From Hericium rajendrae (taxonomy: Eukaryota; Basidiomycota; Agaricomycetes; Russulales; Hericiaceae): a stretch of 64,000 bases of DNA. Every line of letters starts with the position of its first letter. The first letter of the stretch is position 1. The notes beneath the pieces were generated by a model that was given only the letters and a program-made list of their open reading frames with translations, did no database searches and was not told where the DNA came from. Shown one piece after another: positions 11,397-22,383 of this stretch. The stretch lies in NCBI GenBank assembly GCA_033439255.1, contig CM065878.1, positions 4,030,001 to 4,094,000 of the forward strand, in the 5' to 3' direction. The position numbers and the translations under genes are program-made.

Positions 11397-12110
11397 GGCG
11401 GATAAGGCAGGTTTCTTCAGACTTTTTTTTTTAGCCAAATGTCTCTCCAGACGGATATTTGAATGGACGGAATGTTTGTTGTTTCTAGCGCGAGGTCGAT
11501 CGATATCGTCTAACGATTGACTGCGACGTGGGTAGCATCATCTGATCCAGTAGAATGACCCATTCGCGCGTTTCCAGCTACGTACCATACATTGACAGTA
11601 AACTCCAAGACATTTTCACTTTAGACGAGTAGGTCGTTGCTTGGTGGTCATCGATTATCGACGGTATGTTCACAAGTCACCATGAATTCTCGGGGTTTAT
11701 CGCGCACTGAACTGAGCTGCTGGCATGGCAATCATGTCTAGCGTGATTTCTGGCCCTCCGACACCGACTCAATGACGGCATAAGATCTTGGAGGTATGGC
11801 GGCTACAGAGCTTCGGGCTCCTTTGGTCCCCGCTACTCCTATGAACGTCCACTCAGGGTTATATCACCGCCAGACCGTATAACATTATTCTCCTGTCTAT
11901 GCAGTTCTTGCTCTGGTCACCCCTTGAACTTAATGCCCGTCCCTGACACGCGGGAACTTCCTATCAGTCGAGTTCTCCAATGGCTCAAGCAGCCGGGCAC
12001 ACTCAGGCCAAGGACATATATCATGGTCCGGCCTGATCCCCACGAATCACCAGGTTGGATTGTAGGTCCCAGCACACGTCGTCATTCGACGCTCCACTGA
12101 CCCGGCCCCT
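11397..12110. other. Intergenic stretch, no gene recognised
   Basis: Short open frames without motifs. It may contain the first exon and promoter of the hypothetical gene that follows; candidate ATGs at 11981 and 12023 could not be joined to it in a convincing phase. Confidence 0.4.
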
Positions 12111-12637
12111 GACGTACTAGCGCAGGGACGTGGGCAAGCATCCCGAGTACTACATGAATCTTGGCGGCGACTCGGGCACCGCACCCTTCAACCCCCTGGG
12201 GCCCTTCGGGCCTCCCAATTTCATGTACGCCATCGCCGCCATGTGCGCGTTGCCCACGACAATGCTGATGCGAGTGCAGGTCTTCGGATAACGTGACGCG
12301 CCTGCGCGGCCACGCGCAGAGGCCTGCCACAGACAAACTTATCTGTCCGTAGCACCCTCTCCCCCTTTTCCTCCGTTGACCTCACGGAATTGCAGTCTCG
12401 GAGTGGGCGCGCGTCGTCGACAGGGCGTGCAACGCCGAAGCTCGCATCGTCGACGAGGCCAAATACGGTCCGGACTCCGCCACGACGTTCACGCCTGCGG
12501 AGCAGGCGCTCGTCGACGTCGTGGCGGCGTTTCCGCTGTACGATATGAGCACGGCGGAGGGCACGGCGGCGGCCGTTGAGGATATGCAGGCGAAGCTGCT
12601 CGCTGCGGTCAACGACGATGATGATTCGACAGTGTGA
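12111..12637 (+). CDS. Hypothetical protein, at least two exons
   Basis: Not recognised. An exon around 12120-12285 reads GKHPEYYMNLGGDSG, FNPLGPFGPPNFMYAIAAMC and LPTTMLMR. After an intron ending near 12395 a second exon reads EWARVVDRACNAEARIVDEA, FTPAEQALVDVVAAFPLYDM and VEDMQAKLLAAVNDDDD, ending at TGA 12635-12637. Codon use has the strong G/C third-position bias of the neighbouring genes, which supports coding. The predicted C-terminal part is acidic and helical. The start codon and exact first intron are unresolved. No enzyme motif or signal peptide was seen. Confidence 0.5.
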
Positions 12638-14395
12638 TTGGGTGTGTGGGCTGTTTCTGCATTTTTGTTAGATTGTGTCGTGGGCTCAAGGTGCCTGCTG
12701 ATGGTGGTTGTGGTGTCAGGCGATTCCGAGGCATGAAGTTCATTCTTATGTAAGTAGTCTGCCTCTGGGAGAATTGTAGTGTGGTCTGTTCATTCTGTAA
12801 CACAAGATGGGGGACAAAATTCTAGTTCCCTGAGCAGATCTTATACAGAAAATAGTACTAGAATGTGCTTGATGTGAGCCGTATACGTGAGTTCATGTGC
12901 AGTCGCTTCAAGAAGTGCGAATGGATTCAAAAGGCTCAAACCTAGTATATCAATACTATAATTCCACCAGTACGTCCATCATGGCCTTGCTCGACCTAAT
13001 TTCGTGACTGTGCAACGTCGCATTCGCCGACCCTGTATGCCTCTTCCGTATACAGACAACTGTCAAACATGCACGGCCACATGGAATTCGACTGACGTTT
13101 CAAGAACAAAACCTTGTTTCCGATCTTCATCCCACCTACCGTCTCTGTACTTCCCACAGCCCCATCATCGCCGCCGGCGCAGCACATGACATCTCCAAAC
13201 ATCACGTTCGGACCTTCGAGTCAACGAACCCCCGCCCGATCGTCCCATCTGGACACACGCAGGCAATCAGCCAGCCTCCCCACTCGAAGCGGACGCACCG
13301 TGTCGGCTTCGAGTCAATCGAGCCGTCGCGCCGTGTCCAACTTGCGGCGATTGACGGCAGATGGTAGCACGGGACGTACACATGACGCCAATGAGAAGTG
13401 ACGGATCCCGCTGCACGCATGCGGCACGCCCCGCAGGTCAACCGCGTCGCCGTTTTTGAAGGAAAAGTTAAACACAGAACGACTTTCTTCTGTGTAAGGT
13501 CTTCTCGGAGACTAAAGGACAAGCCAGTTTGCGTTCACGAGCGATGCCCCGCATGGTGTTAATCACAATGTGGATGCGTGCCGCGAGCGCTTCTTCGATG
13601 AGATGCTGATTCTGCATCGGGGGCGGAGTGTAGAGGCGGCCTGGGCCCGATGCGTGCCATCTGAAATTCTCAAACCGTGCATGCGGGCGCCTGCGGCCAT
13701 AGAGCCGCAGAATCCACATCCGTGACGAAAGCCACAGGATGCAGGGCTTCGTCGTCCCCGTCCCGTGCGCGTGGTGGACTCGAGGCGGCTATGGTTAGCA
13801 CGCCGCAAGAGCAGGTCCAAGATAGATGCATTGTGAGAACGGGAAGCGGGGTGTCTGGGAAAGCACGTCACGGCCACATGCCAGCGGGCTCGCTCGTGCG
13901 GGCTGCGCACATACCAACTCTGCGCGGCGGGTTTGATGGGGCGGCAGATGATGCATGATGGATACGTACATCAGAGGCTAGCGAGGGACAGATGATGGCA
14001 TGGTGCGGGCGGGACGTGTCTGGCGGTCGCGTTTCCTCCTCGAGGATGAAGAAGCCCACGGGGGTGATTCGCGCCGAGAGTCCGAGATGAAGCGGGATGC
14101 CCCTGGACGGGCGATATGAACTGCTTGGGCGCGCAGGCCATATGAATTCAAAAGGCAATCGTCAGCAGGCTCTGGTTGCTGGTGCGGGGGACGTCGGAAT
14201 GGAGAGGTGCGATCTGTCGCGAGATGATGGGTATGCGTAAGAAGGAACTGGAGAGCAAAGTCCGCTGGTAGGCGCGCCGGGCTGTCGGGCTGCGGGGAGA
14301 GATCGATCTATACATAATTCAGCTCCCTTTCCCTCCTCCCCCTCCCTCGGCACGTATATATATCGTCCAGGCCCTGTCATTTCTCCGCCCACACC
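12638..14395. other. Intergenic stretch with only weak coding signal
   Basis: Contains several short open frames on both strands (for example 13114-13401 plus, and 13468-13719 and 13563-13910 minus). None has recognisable motifs or a consistent splice pattern, so none is called. The right end is the promoter of the zinc-finger gene: a TATA box (cgtatatatatcg) lies at about 14352-14364, some 40 bp before its ATG. Confidence 0.4.
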
Positions 14396-15652
14396 ATGGC
14401 TTCCTTCTCCCGCTTCGCCCTCCAGCTAAGCCCGTACCCGTCCTGCGCCCCACAGCCAAGGCCGTACGCGGCTCAGCACCTCCTCGATACCGCCGGCTTC
14501 CTCGACCGATCGCCCTCATCCGCCCAGCTGCTCGATCATGGGTTCTACCCCGCGCACCCCTCTGCCCTCCCAAACCCCTCCTCCGTGCCGTGCACCGCGT
14601 CACACTGGTCCTCTCAGTTTGATCTCGCTGCGCTCTCCGGCCCGTCCAGCGTATATATGGCCCCGCCCCAGCCCTGTACCCCCGCGTCTGCGTCTGCATC
14701 CACCTCAAGCACGTCCTCGTCCCCGCTCGCCAGCATGACCGTCCCGCAACAGCGCCTCCCGCTCTCCGCCTTCGCACAGGCGCCCGACGCGGACGAACGG
14801 CCCGCCCCGGCCCCGTCGCCCTCTCCACCGCCGCCGCGCGTGCGCGAGAAGAGGCACGCCTGCTGGATGTGCCACAAGAGCTTCGACCGCCCCAGTACCC
14901 TGCGCAAGGTGAGTCCGTCGTTTCACGCCTCCCGGCACCGCTCACACACGCCTCGTCCAGCACCTCCTTGTGCACACCGGCGAAAAAGGTTGGTTTGCCC
15001 TAGATCGATAAAACGTCTGGCACTTATCCATGTGTGCAAAGCATACGCTTGTGAGACGTGCGGCCGCCGCTTCGGCGTCGCGTCCAACCTGAACCGGCAC
15101 ACACGCCGCTGCGTCCTGCGGCCCGTCCACGCAGTCCAGAACGCGGCTGCGTCCGACGAAGACACATCCAACACATCCAACACATCCACGTCTACCGAGA
15201 GCGTGCCTGCAGATGCCCCACAGCCAGAGGCCTCTCCCGCAGACGCCTCTGCTGACGCTGAAGACGCATCCGCCTCGCGGCCGCGCGGCCGTGCCCGTAC
15301 GTCCACCATCGCCGCGGCGTCCACGCGGCCAAGCTTGGGCACTTCCACGCCCCCCTCCACACGCCCACGTCCGGCCAAGAGGCGCCGTCGCGCGCCCTCG
15401 CCCTCGCACTGGATCCCCCCGTCGCTGCTCACATTCGACCTTACGCCGCCCAAGACGCCGTGCGCGGTGCCGCTGGCGCCCGTAGTGCCGTACGAGTGTC
15501 CTGACGCCGAGCCCGAGGAGCGCAACTCGTACGGCGACTGGCCGTTCAACCCTTATCATCCGCGCGGATGGCGCGGGCGGCTGCCAGGGCCGGGGCTGCC
15601 GCGCGATTTGGTGAGTGCGGGCATGATGGTCGGGCGCCTGATCCTGGCGTAG
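14396..15652 (+). CDS. Two-finger C2H2 zinc-finger transcription factor
   Basis: Probable DNA-binding regulator in the nucleus. Start at 14396 (MASFSRFALQLSPYPS), 40 bp after a TATA box. A Ser/Pro/Thr-rich N-terminal region of about 150 residues is followed by two adjacent fingers: CWMCHKSFDRPSTLRK, then after an intron HLLVHTGEK (a 28-bp exon), then after a second intron AYACETCGRRFGVASNLNRH and TRRC. All zinc ligands are present and the linker HTGEK is canonical. A long acidic, Ser/Thr/Ala-rich, then Arg/Pro-rich tail follows, ending with LVSAGMMVGRLILA and TAG at 15650-15652. The tail includes tandem 9-bp units (acacatcca) at about 15163-15190 coding NTSNTSTST. The length and finger pair resemble fungal developmental regulators, but no orthologue is named. 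Confidence 0.88.
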   Translation: MASFSRFALQLSPYPSCAPQPRPYAAQHLLDTAGFLDRSPSSAQLLDHGFYPAHPSALPNPSSVPCTASHWSSQFDLAALSGPSSVYMAPPQPCTPASASASTSSTSSSPLASMTVPQQRLPLSAFAQAPDADERPAPAPSPSPPPPRVREKRHACWMCHKSFDRPSTLRKVSPSFHASRHRSHTPRPAPPCAHRRKRLVCPRSIKRLALIHVCKAYACETCGRRFGVASNLNRHTRRCVLRPVHAVQNAAASDEDTSNTSNTSTSTESVPADAPQPEASPADASADAEDASASRPRGRARTSTIAAASTRPSLGTSTPPSTRPRPAKRRRRAPSPSHWIPPSLLTFDLTPPKTPCAVPLAPVVPYECPDAEPEERNSYGDWPFNPYHPRGWRGRLPGPGLPRDLVSAGMMVGRLILA

Positions 15653-17353
15653 CATGCACGTTTGCTTAAATTTTGGTGTGTACGAAGTTTCATTGACGAC
15701 TGCACGGTGCTTGTTTCGCTTCACGCTCACGCCTTCATGACCTCATATGTGTCTGTTGTACCCGTTTGCTGGGTCTGCCTTGATACCGATACCGATACCA
15801 TTATCCTACTGACTCGGCTAATGGCCCTGCTTCTTGCCCGCTTGGATTTCACTGCCATCATACCCGGTTTGCTGTCTGTTGTTGTACTTGCCCGCCGACG
15901 GCCCGTATCGATACTGTTCTTCCACCCGTACGCATATTGTCTTGCATAGCATCTCTCCCTCACAATCGTCTACCTCGCTACATATACGCGTGGGCTGAGG
16001 AATGTTTACAATAATCATCAAATTCGCATTTGAGCCCTTCGTGCTTCGAGGGTCGGTTCCCCGCCCGAGATACCCGCTTTGGAGCCAATGCGTGATAAAT
16101 GGCCCCAAGCCTGCGTGAGCCTCGCAGGAGGAGCTGCTGCAAGACTTATGTCTGCGCCACAAAGCCCGCGAAGCCCATCCGCCGTCACCCATCCGTCAGA
16201 TCTGAATGCAATCTCCAACCCAAATCTGCAATGGGACCCTGACTTTAATAAACGTCAGCCGCGCTGCACCCCGGATCCCTGCCTCGATCGTCGCGCCCGT
16301 TCGGGCAGGCGCGCTGCCGTGTGCGGGGCGAGTGGGCTTCTGCAATTATGCGTGCGTGTGTGAGATGCATCTTGCCTCATCTCATCTCGGTCCTTGATGG
16401 CTGGATGTGACCAGGCGATGGCTAACTTGGGAGGTCCGGTGAGTTACGGCTGGTTGGCGGGTTCATATGGACTGTTGCGGATAGCGGGACGCCACAAGGT
16501 TGCCGGGAAGTCGAACGAGTGCACCAGAGGGTGTTGGCCCGTCATCCCATTGGTGTTAGCTGCCTGGGGGAATATCATTCGATATGGGGATGTGAAGCCC
16601 CGCCGAGGGGGTGCGGTGCGGCTTGGTGCGCACTGTGACCGCGTATGGTCCGGGGAAAATGCGGGGGGCGCACGGATACCTTTGGGGCGTCTCGTCCTGT
16701 AGATTCTGAGACAGGGGGCGAAGGGTTAGGGCTGCAAGCGGTAGGCGCACGGCCGCGTGGGGCGGAGGTGCAGGATGCACGGTTAGTGCATTGATATCGT
16801 GTGCGTCGTCCTGGCGACAAGAAGAAAGGAACGGAGACAACGTGCATTGGTGCATGCGTCGTGATTGCGAAACAAGACCTGCGGTTCCTTCGCGGGAGTA
16901 AGCATGCTGCGTGGCGGATCCCTGCACGACGCGGCGATGGCAGCTTGTCCCTGGCAGCTAGCGAAGATCGACGCGGGGCGCTGGACAGCTGTCTGTCGAC
17001 GGGGGATTAATTAATGTGCGACAGGCTGTGCGCTTGGTGGACAGCGACGGGCCTGTCGTTGGGGTAATACTACTGGATCTGTGGAGGTCGGCTTGTTGTG
17101 TGTCCAGGTGCCAGCTTCAGTTGTTCGGACAGGCCTGATTTGGGGATGCGGGGAAATAGTAGCTGGATCACTCACTTGAGATGCCTGCCCCAGATATCTA
17201 CGCCCCCAGTAGCTTGAGGCTTATTTGTCGCATGTCGCATCATATGCAGATGGCAAAGCATTTCTTCGAAGTGCCTTAAAGACTGTCGAAGTTACTCGTA
17301 TACGGCATAACAATGATTATAAATATATTTAAACATTCTCTGGGTATCGATAG
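15653..17353. other. Long intergenic region, no protein gene recognised
   Basis: About 1.7 kb with short unsupported open frames on both strands. Several G-rich stretches occur (16590-16750) but no conserved motif. The tRNA gene follows directly. Confidence 0.45.
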
Positions 17354-17427
17354 GGTCCGATGGCGTAGTTTGTTATCGCATCTGTCTAACACACAGAAGG
17401 TCCTCTGTTCGAGCCAGGGTCGGATCA
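17354..17427 (+). tRNA. tRNA-Val (anticodon AAC)
   Basis: A 74-nt cloverleaf without intron. The acceptor arms GGTCCGA and TCGGATC pair with one G-U. The D arm is GCG...CGC. The anticodon stem TCTGT/ACAGA encloses the loop CTAACAC (anticodon AAC). The T arm is CTCTG-TTCGAGC-CAGGG, and A is the discriminator base. The internal A box (TGGCGTAGTTTGTTATCGC) and B box (GTTCGAGCC) are recognisable. A run of five T about 20 bp downstream (near 17450) can stop RNA polymerase III. Confidence 0.92.
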
Positions 17428-17705
17428 CTGCCATTGATGCACCAATTCTATTTTTCGAGGCCGACTTACATAGGACTAACCAATTTTTTTCTCCATCCTT
17501 CATGTTTTCATTATGACTGTTCGGATATGTTTTGTCATCATGTGGACAATGCGTAATACTTACCGTATGTTGCAGCATTTTGCGTTGTTGTAGTTTGTTT
17601 TTTCCAGAAGCTCTTGCCAAACCTGCCACAACAACCGCCTGAATGCGTCGATAGCTCAAGCGCTTACGCTCGAATTCGCCGCGTCGCGTCCGCCGATCTA
17701 CGAAA

Positions 17706-20593
17706 ATGCCAATCACCGCTGCGCAGAAGACCGCGATCGAGGAGATAATAGGCGTCATCCTCGCGCAGACGAGCCCGCGCAAGAAGCGGCGGATCGCGGA
17801 CATGTTTTTGGAGCTTGTGGACAGGGATGCATGGGCGGATTACTATGAGGTGCGTTCGCCGGGCTGTTTCGAGAACTTCATGTTGATTGCAGTCTTGAAG
17901 CATATACCGGCGCCGAGGTCTCTCAATGAGGTCCAAGAGAACTTGAAAAATAACAAGTACAAAGATCCGCTAGTCGTGTACGAGGATCTATGGCTTGTCT
18001 TCTTAAACGCACAGTGGTACAATGAGACCGAGAGTCAGGTGGCTAAGGACGCCCTGACATTGCAGGTGCGAACTTGTGCACGGTTTTTTCATCTGATTAT
18101 GCGGACTCAGCCATGCACAGGAAGTCCTGCAGCGCGAATGGACGCAACGCTCTGCCATCCTCCCCCCTCCGCCGACTGCCCTCCCGCGCAACTCTGCGCA
18201 AGTCAAATACGCAGATGTCATCGATGCGACGCCGACGCCGACGCCGCCCGCTCCCACACCACAAGCCGCGCCGACGCCGAAGCCGCCCGCGCCTGTGCCT
18301 GCGCTTGCACCTACACCTGCGCCTGCACCTGCACCGACACCCGTGCCCGCGGTACGAAAGTCGACCCCGCTGCCTACGCCGCCCGTGCCGTCGAGCGGGC
18401 CCTCGCGCACTCCGCAGCGCCCGTCCTCGCCCGACGTGGAGGTCGACGTCGGCGGGACGCCCGAGCCGGAGCCCGCGCACGAGATGGTGCGCGACGACGA
18501 AAGCGACGCGGTCGTGCGCCAGCTGGAGCGCGGGCTGCCGCGGTGGGAGGGCCCGGGCGACTTTGGGTGGATGCCAGATGGCGGGTCGGAGGACCGGTGG
18601 TTGGAGATTGTGTTGGCGTTGAAGAGCCATAAGGATGTGATGTGAGTTTGTGTTCTGGGTGTTTGCGGTGGGTGCTGATTGGGCGGTGTAGTGGTAATCG
18701 GTTGGCGGCGGCGTTGGAGGCTGTTCCAGAGGAGACGACCTTGCCGTACTTGTCGTTTAGTGTGAGTGACTTGCTGCGTGCTGCGCAAAGTGTATCATTG
18801 ACATGCGTTGTACATTCCAGTTTCCTCTTTCATTGAAACTCGTGGAGGTAGGTTTCATTGTCTCTGTACTAATTCACCTGTCACTCATCACTCATAATGG
18901 GGCCATCATAGACACATGCTCGGGCCAAGACATACGCCTCGAACAAGGACTTCGATAAGGAGATGTCTCGCCTCTTCGAGAAGGCGCGAAGATGGCACGA
19001 GCCGGGGAGTGATGCTTATGGCCATGTCCTCCTTCTTCAGGCGAGTGCCTGCCACCGATCATTTATGCCATACATTTACATGTTGATGTGCAGCGTCTAT
19101 ATCAAGCCATCGTTTCGCCGAATCCACCGCCTGGACCCCCGTATGCATCCACGAGTAACTTTGCGTCGCTGCCTGCAGGTCCGGGGACCGCGCGCCCGCT
19201 GCACGCCGGCGATTCTGAGCAGCCGGGGGTGACGACGTTTAGGATCTCGACGAAGGATAGGACGTTTGTAGATGAGGTGCAGTATAAGGGGTGGAGCATC
19301 CGACTTGCGGATTGGGTGCATCTGAGCAACCCGGATGACCCCAGCAAGCCCATTGTCGCGCAGGTGTTCCGGGTTTGGATTTCAGAGGAACCGTAAGCGT
19401 ATATATCTTCACGGTCTCGCCCGGGCCAGCTCACATGTTTGCAATTCAGGGGGAAGAAGGGCCAACCTGGGTTAACTGTTTGCTGGTATTATCGGCCAGA
19501 ACAAACTTTCCATCCTGCACATCGACAGTTCTGGGAAAATGAAGTCTTCAAAACCAGTAAGCCTTTGTCTTTCATAGGAAGACCCTGTCCCCTGCTGACT
19601 CCGTCATCAGGCCACTTCGCCGACCACCCAGTGGAGGACGTAATTGAGAAGATTGCATGCCAGTTCACTGCGCGCCACATTCGTGGTCGGGCGCGCCCAC
19701 CTTATTGGTACCTCGGCTGGCCCTTATACGTGTGCGACTCACGGTACAACGACCGGGAACGCATCTTCGTCCGTATCAAGAACTGGAACTCGTGTGTGCC
19801 GGAGGAGGTGCGCAAGTCGACGGAGTTCATGCCCATCTACCCGTTCGAGCGCACGGTGTTCCCGCGCCGCTTTGGCAGCCCGTTCCTGAAGGGGAAGGGC
19901 GTCAAGGGCCCGGGCGGCATCGGCGAGAGCATTGAGCGCGGCGACGGGGAGCGGATTGAGGGCGGTGGGACGGGGCGGAAGCGGTCGAGGCGGACGGTAG
20001 GTGGGGCGGCGTCTGCGACGGATATCTCGGGGCCTAGCAAGGGGTTGTACGTCGGTGTGCCCGGCGCGAGTGGGAATGGGACGCCGGCGACGGTGTCGCC
20101 GTATCAGAATCCGTATCCTGCGCAGTATGCGGTGCCTCAGCAGCAACAGCGTCAGCAGAGTGTACAGCCCCGGCCGCCAGAAGATAGGTCCATCCTCACT
20201 GCGGCGGGTGGTCTGGCGCATCTTGGAAACAGCGCTGTCATCGAGAAGCTGCCCGCAGAAACGGGTATGTGTCATTCTCGTTGTCTAAATGAGGACGCGG
20301 GCTAATATTCTGATGCAGCGAAACACTTCGATCGCGACCCCGAGACGAACGAGGTACTTTGGTTCGCGTCGCCCCCGATGGACGTGGCGCATGCGCCGGC
20401 ACCGCGCTACAGCCTCGCGTATCTGCACTGGCTCGCGACGAAGCGGAAGCGGGCGACGCAACTCTCAAGGGACGATACGATGGACGTCGATGGGGAGCAG
20501 GGCGGAGATGAGGGCGGGCCCGCAGCAAAACGGCCGCGCGTACAGACGGTCACGGAGGTATTGGATTCACTCATGGCGTCGTTTGCACCGTGA
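17706..20593 (+). CDS. RSC1: Tandem-bromodomain and BAH-domain protein, RSC1/RSC2 type chromatin remodeller subunit
   Basis: Predicted subunit of the RSC (SWI/SNF-class) nucleosome remodelling complex that reads acetylated histones. Start at 17706 (MPITAAQKTAIEEIIGVILA). The first bromodomain includes YYEVRSPGCFENF, KYKDPLVVYEDLWLVFLNAQ and YNETESQV. A Pro/Ala/Thr low-complexity linker (PTPTPP, PAPAPAPTPVPAV) and an acidic region precede a second bromodomain, spread over small exons: FPLSLKLVE, THARAKTYASNKDFDKEMSR and LYQAIVSPNPPPGPP. A BAH domain follows: RISTKDRTFVDEVQYKGWSI, VHLSNPDDPSKPIVAQVFRV, GLTVCWYYRPEQTFHPAHRQ and PPYWYLGWPLYVCDSRYND. The C terminus is DRDPETNEVLWFASPPMDV to MASFAP, with TGA at 20591-20593. 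The domain order is diagnostic of yeast Rsc1/Rsc2. A decayed copy of its end lies at 2680-3235. Confidence 0.92.
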
Positions 20594-22383
20594 GGTGGCC
20601 GGCATCGGTTATACGTTATAAGAGTATGATTGGATATGAGGGGGTTGGCGTGCGTTCCTCGAGGGATTGTGTTTTGGATCGCGATAGTAAGGAACCTGGT
20701 TTTGTGGGATGCGGCGGTCGGATTATACCGTTATACGTTGGGAGTTGGATGGGACCTGAAGGTAAGTGTTTCGTCGTCCTTGAGGAATCTGTTGGAGGAA
20801 ATCCGTTTCTGACCATCGTTAACAGCACTTCCATCGATGATTGTTCGGCCGTGTATACATACAGGAAGAGATCCCGCCCTGTGGGCGTCTATCTCAGCTT
20901 TAGCTTCTTTCTCGGAAACAGTCCACAAAGCGTCATGGTATAGTGCGTTGCCGTGGGCTTCGATGTCTGTGTATGCAAGTCCATGTTGTCTGCCTGAAGT
21001 CTCGTTACACATACGGCCTTCTATCGGGGTCTTGTCGCGGTGGTAAATCATCCAAGTGTTCAAACATTTGGCTTCAAATTGTGCCGTTTGAACCGACTGG
21101 GATGAACCGTTCACAGGATATAGGGAGATCATCCTGTACGGATTGTTGCATGAGCTTGCACGCATTTCAATCTTTCTGACCAGGTGATGATCCAAGGTGT
21201 GCGGCAACTCGACGATCGTCATTCTCACATCTTTCTGGACCCCTAATTCTGTACGTCTGCAGTCGTCTAGCCGATTTCCTTGTTCATCGACATCTGCAGT
21301 ACTTGATTGCTGTTGATCTCGTCCCTGCTACATTTTTGGACCGTCGAGATTTAGAACTGCACGGTACCGTGAACATGCAATGTGTCTCTTCCGATGACAA
21401 CAGTTTTTTTTTTGCTGGACACGAATCTACGAATTTCATATTCAGGCATTACAAGTTCGTCGCCTTAGGCTTGACAGCTATCCCGTTGTTGTCGATCTAG
21501 CTTTCTATTGATCGCGCGCACACAGCCAGTTTTGATTCCGCCTGCAAGGCGGCAGTCCCCAACATTTCCCTAATTTGTCGGAAAGCGCTGCACTGTTGTG
21601 TTCCTCTAGTCTCCAGCTATTGGTTTGGTTCCTGAAATAATATCGCGTCGAGCTCATCGAATAGATTCCACCTTTAAATATTTGACGAACTATCGACTGC
21701 ATCGAGGATGGGCCCGTCCGAGCTGATCCGTGAAGGATCCGGGACGATCCTATTGAAAACCGTCCGGATATGGCAGGTTCAGTACTTGTGCTCGGGCTCG
21801 ATGTTCGACATGCATCGTGGCCTGCCCTGACAATGAAAAGTCGCCCAGCTCTGTGATCCGAGTCCTTTTGATGTCGATATGCAAATAAATAAATTAAATG
21901 CATGACATTCCAGCTGCCGCATCGCAAGCCGCGTCGGATTCAAGTTGTAATGCAATTGACAGTGCATTCCGGAACCTATAACAAACGCACCGCAGTCCTC
22001 GAGCATAGGTTAGTGCTGAAGACATTTTATCACCGACTGATGGAGCCGTGAATGAGTCTTTGCTGCGGCATTTCGTACTGACGAGAATGAAGACGAGGAT
22101 GATACAGCAGCGGCCAAGTTTGGCGAAAAGTTCCTGAAGTGTGCCTGGCTGTAGACATGATAGGCACAGCGCCAATGTTCTGCTCGTCTACACCGCTGCC
22201 TTATACACCCCACCCCGCTTCCACATCACACATCCTATACGCCTCTGCGACAACATTCTATCCTACTCAGCCTATTCACGTTCCTGGCCTCTGCTCCCTA
22301 CCCGGAGTTTGCATGCACCCACCGATTATCCACTGTCCAGCAAATCCGGGTACAAATCGCGGTCTCTGTCTCAGCTCGATAGC
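20594..22383. other. Intergenic region; its first 300 bp are the source of the duplicated RSC tail flank
   Basis: Bases 20735-20905 are matched by 3085-3235 in the decayed copy, including a splice-donor-like GAAGGTAAGTG. Conservation of a non-coding flank may mean a 3' UTR intron or simply a recent enough duplication. From 20900 to 22383 only unsupported short frames were seen. The OPT promoter should lie near 22200-22380. Confidence 0.5.

Noticed and set aside
13114-13910. Several short frames on both strands as a possible intron-rich gene
   Set aside because: Could not be joined by GT-AG introns into a consistent protein and showed no motif; left as intergenic.
14319-15730. Long minus-strand frames opposite the zinc-finger gene
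   Set aside because: Antisense to a gene with two intact C2H2 fingers and consistent splice sites; Arg/Gly-rich translation without domains.
18680-18705. String GTGTAGTGGTAATCGG resembling a tRNA A box
   Set aside because: No B box, no acceptor pairing, and it spans an intron-exon border of the RSC1/2-like gene.
18003-18788. Minus-strand frame of 261 codons
   Set aside because: Antisense to the Pro/Thr/Ala linker of the bromodomain protein. The Gly/Val repeats are simply the complement of the Pro/Ala repeats.
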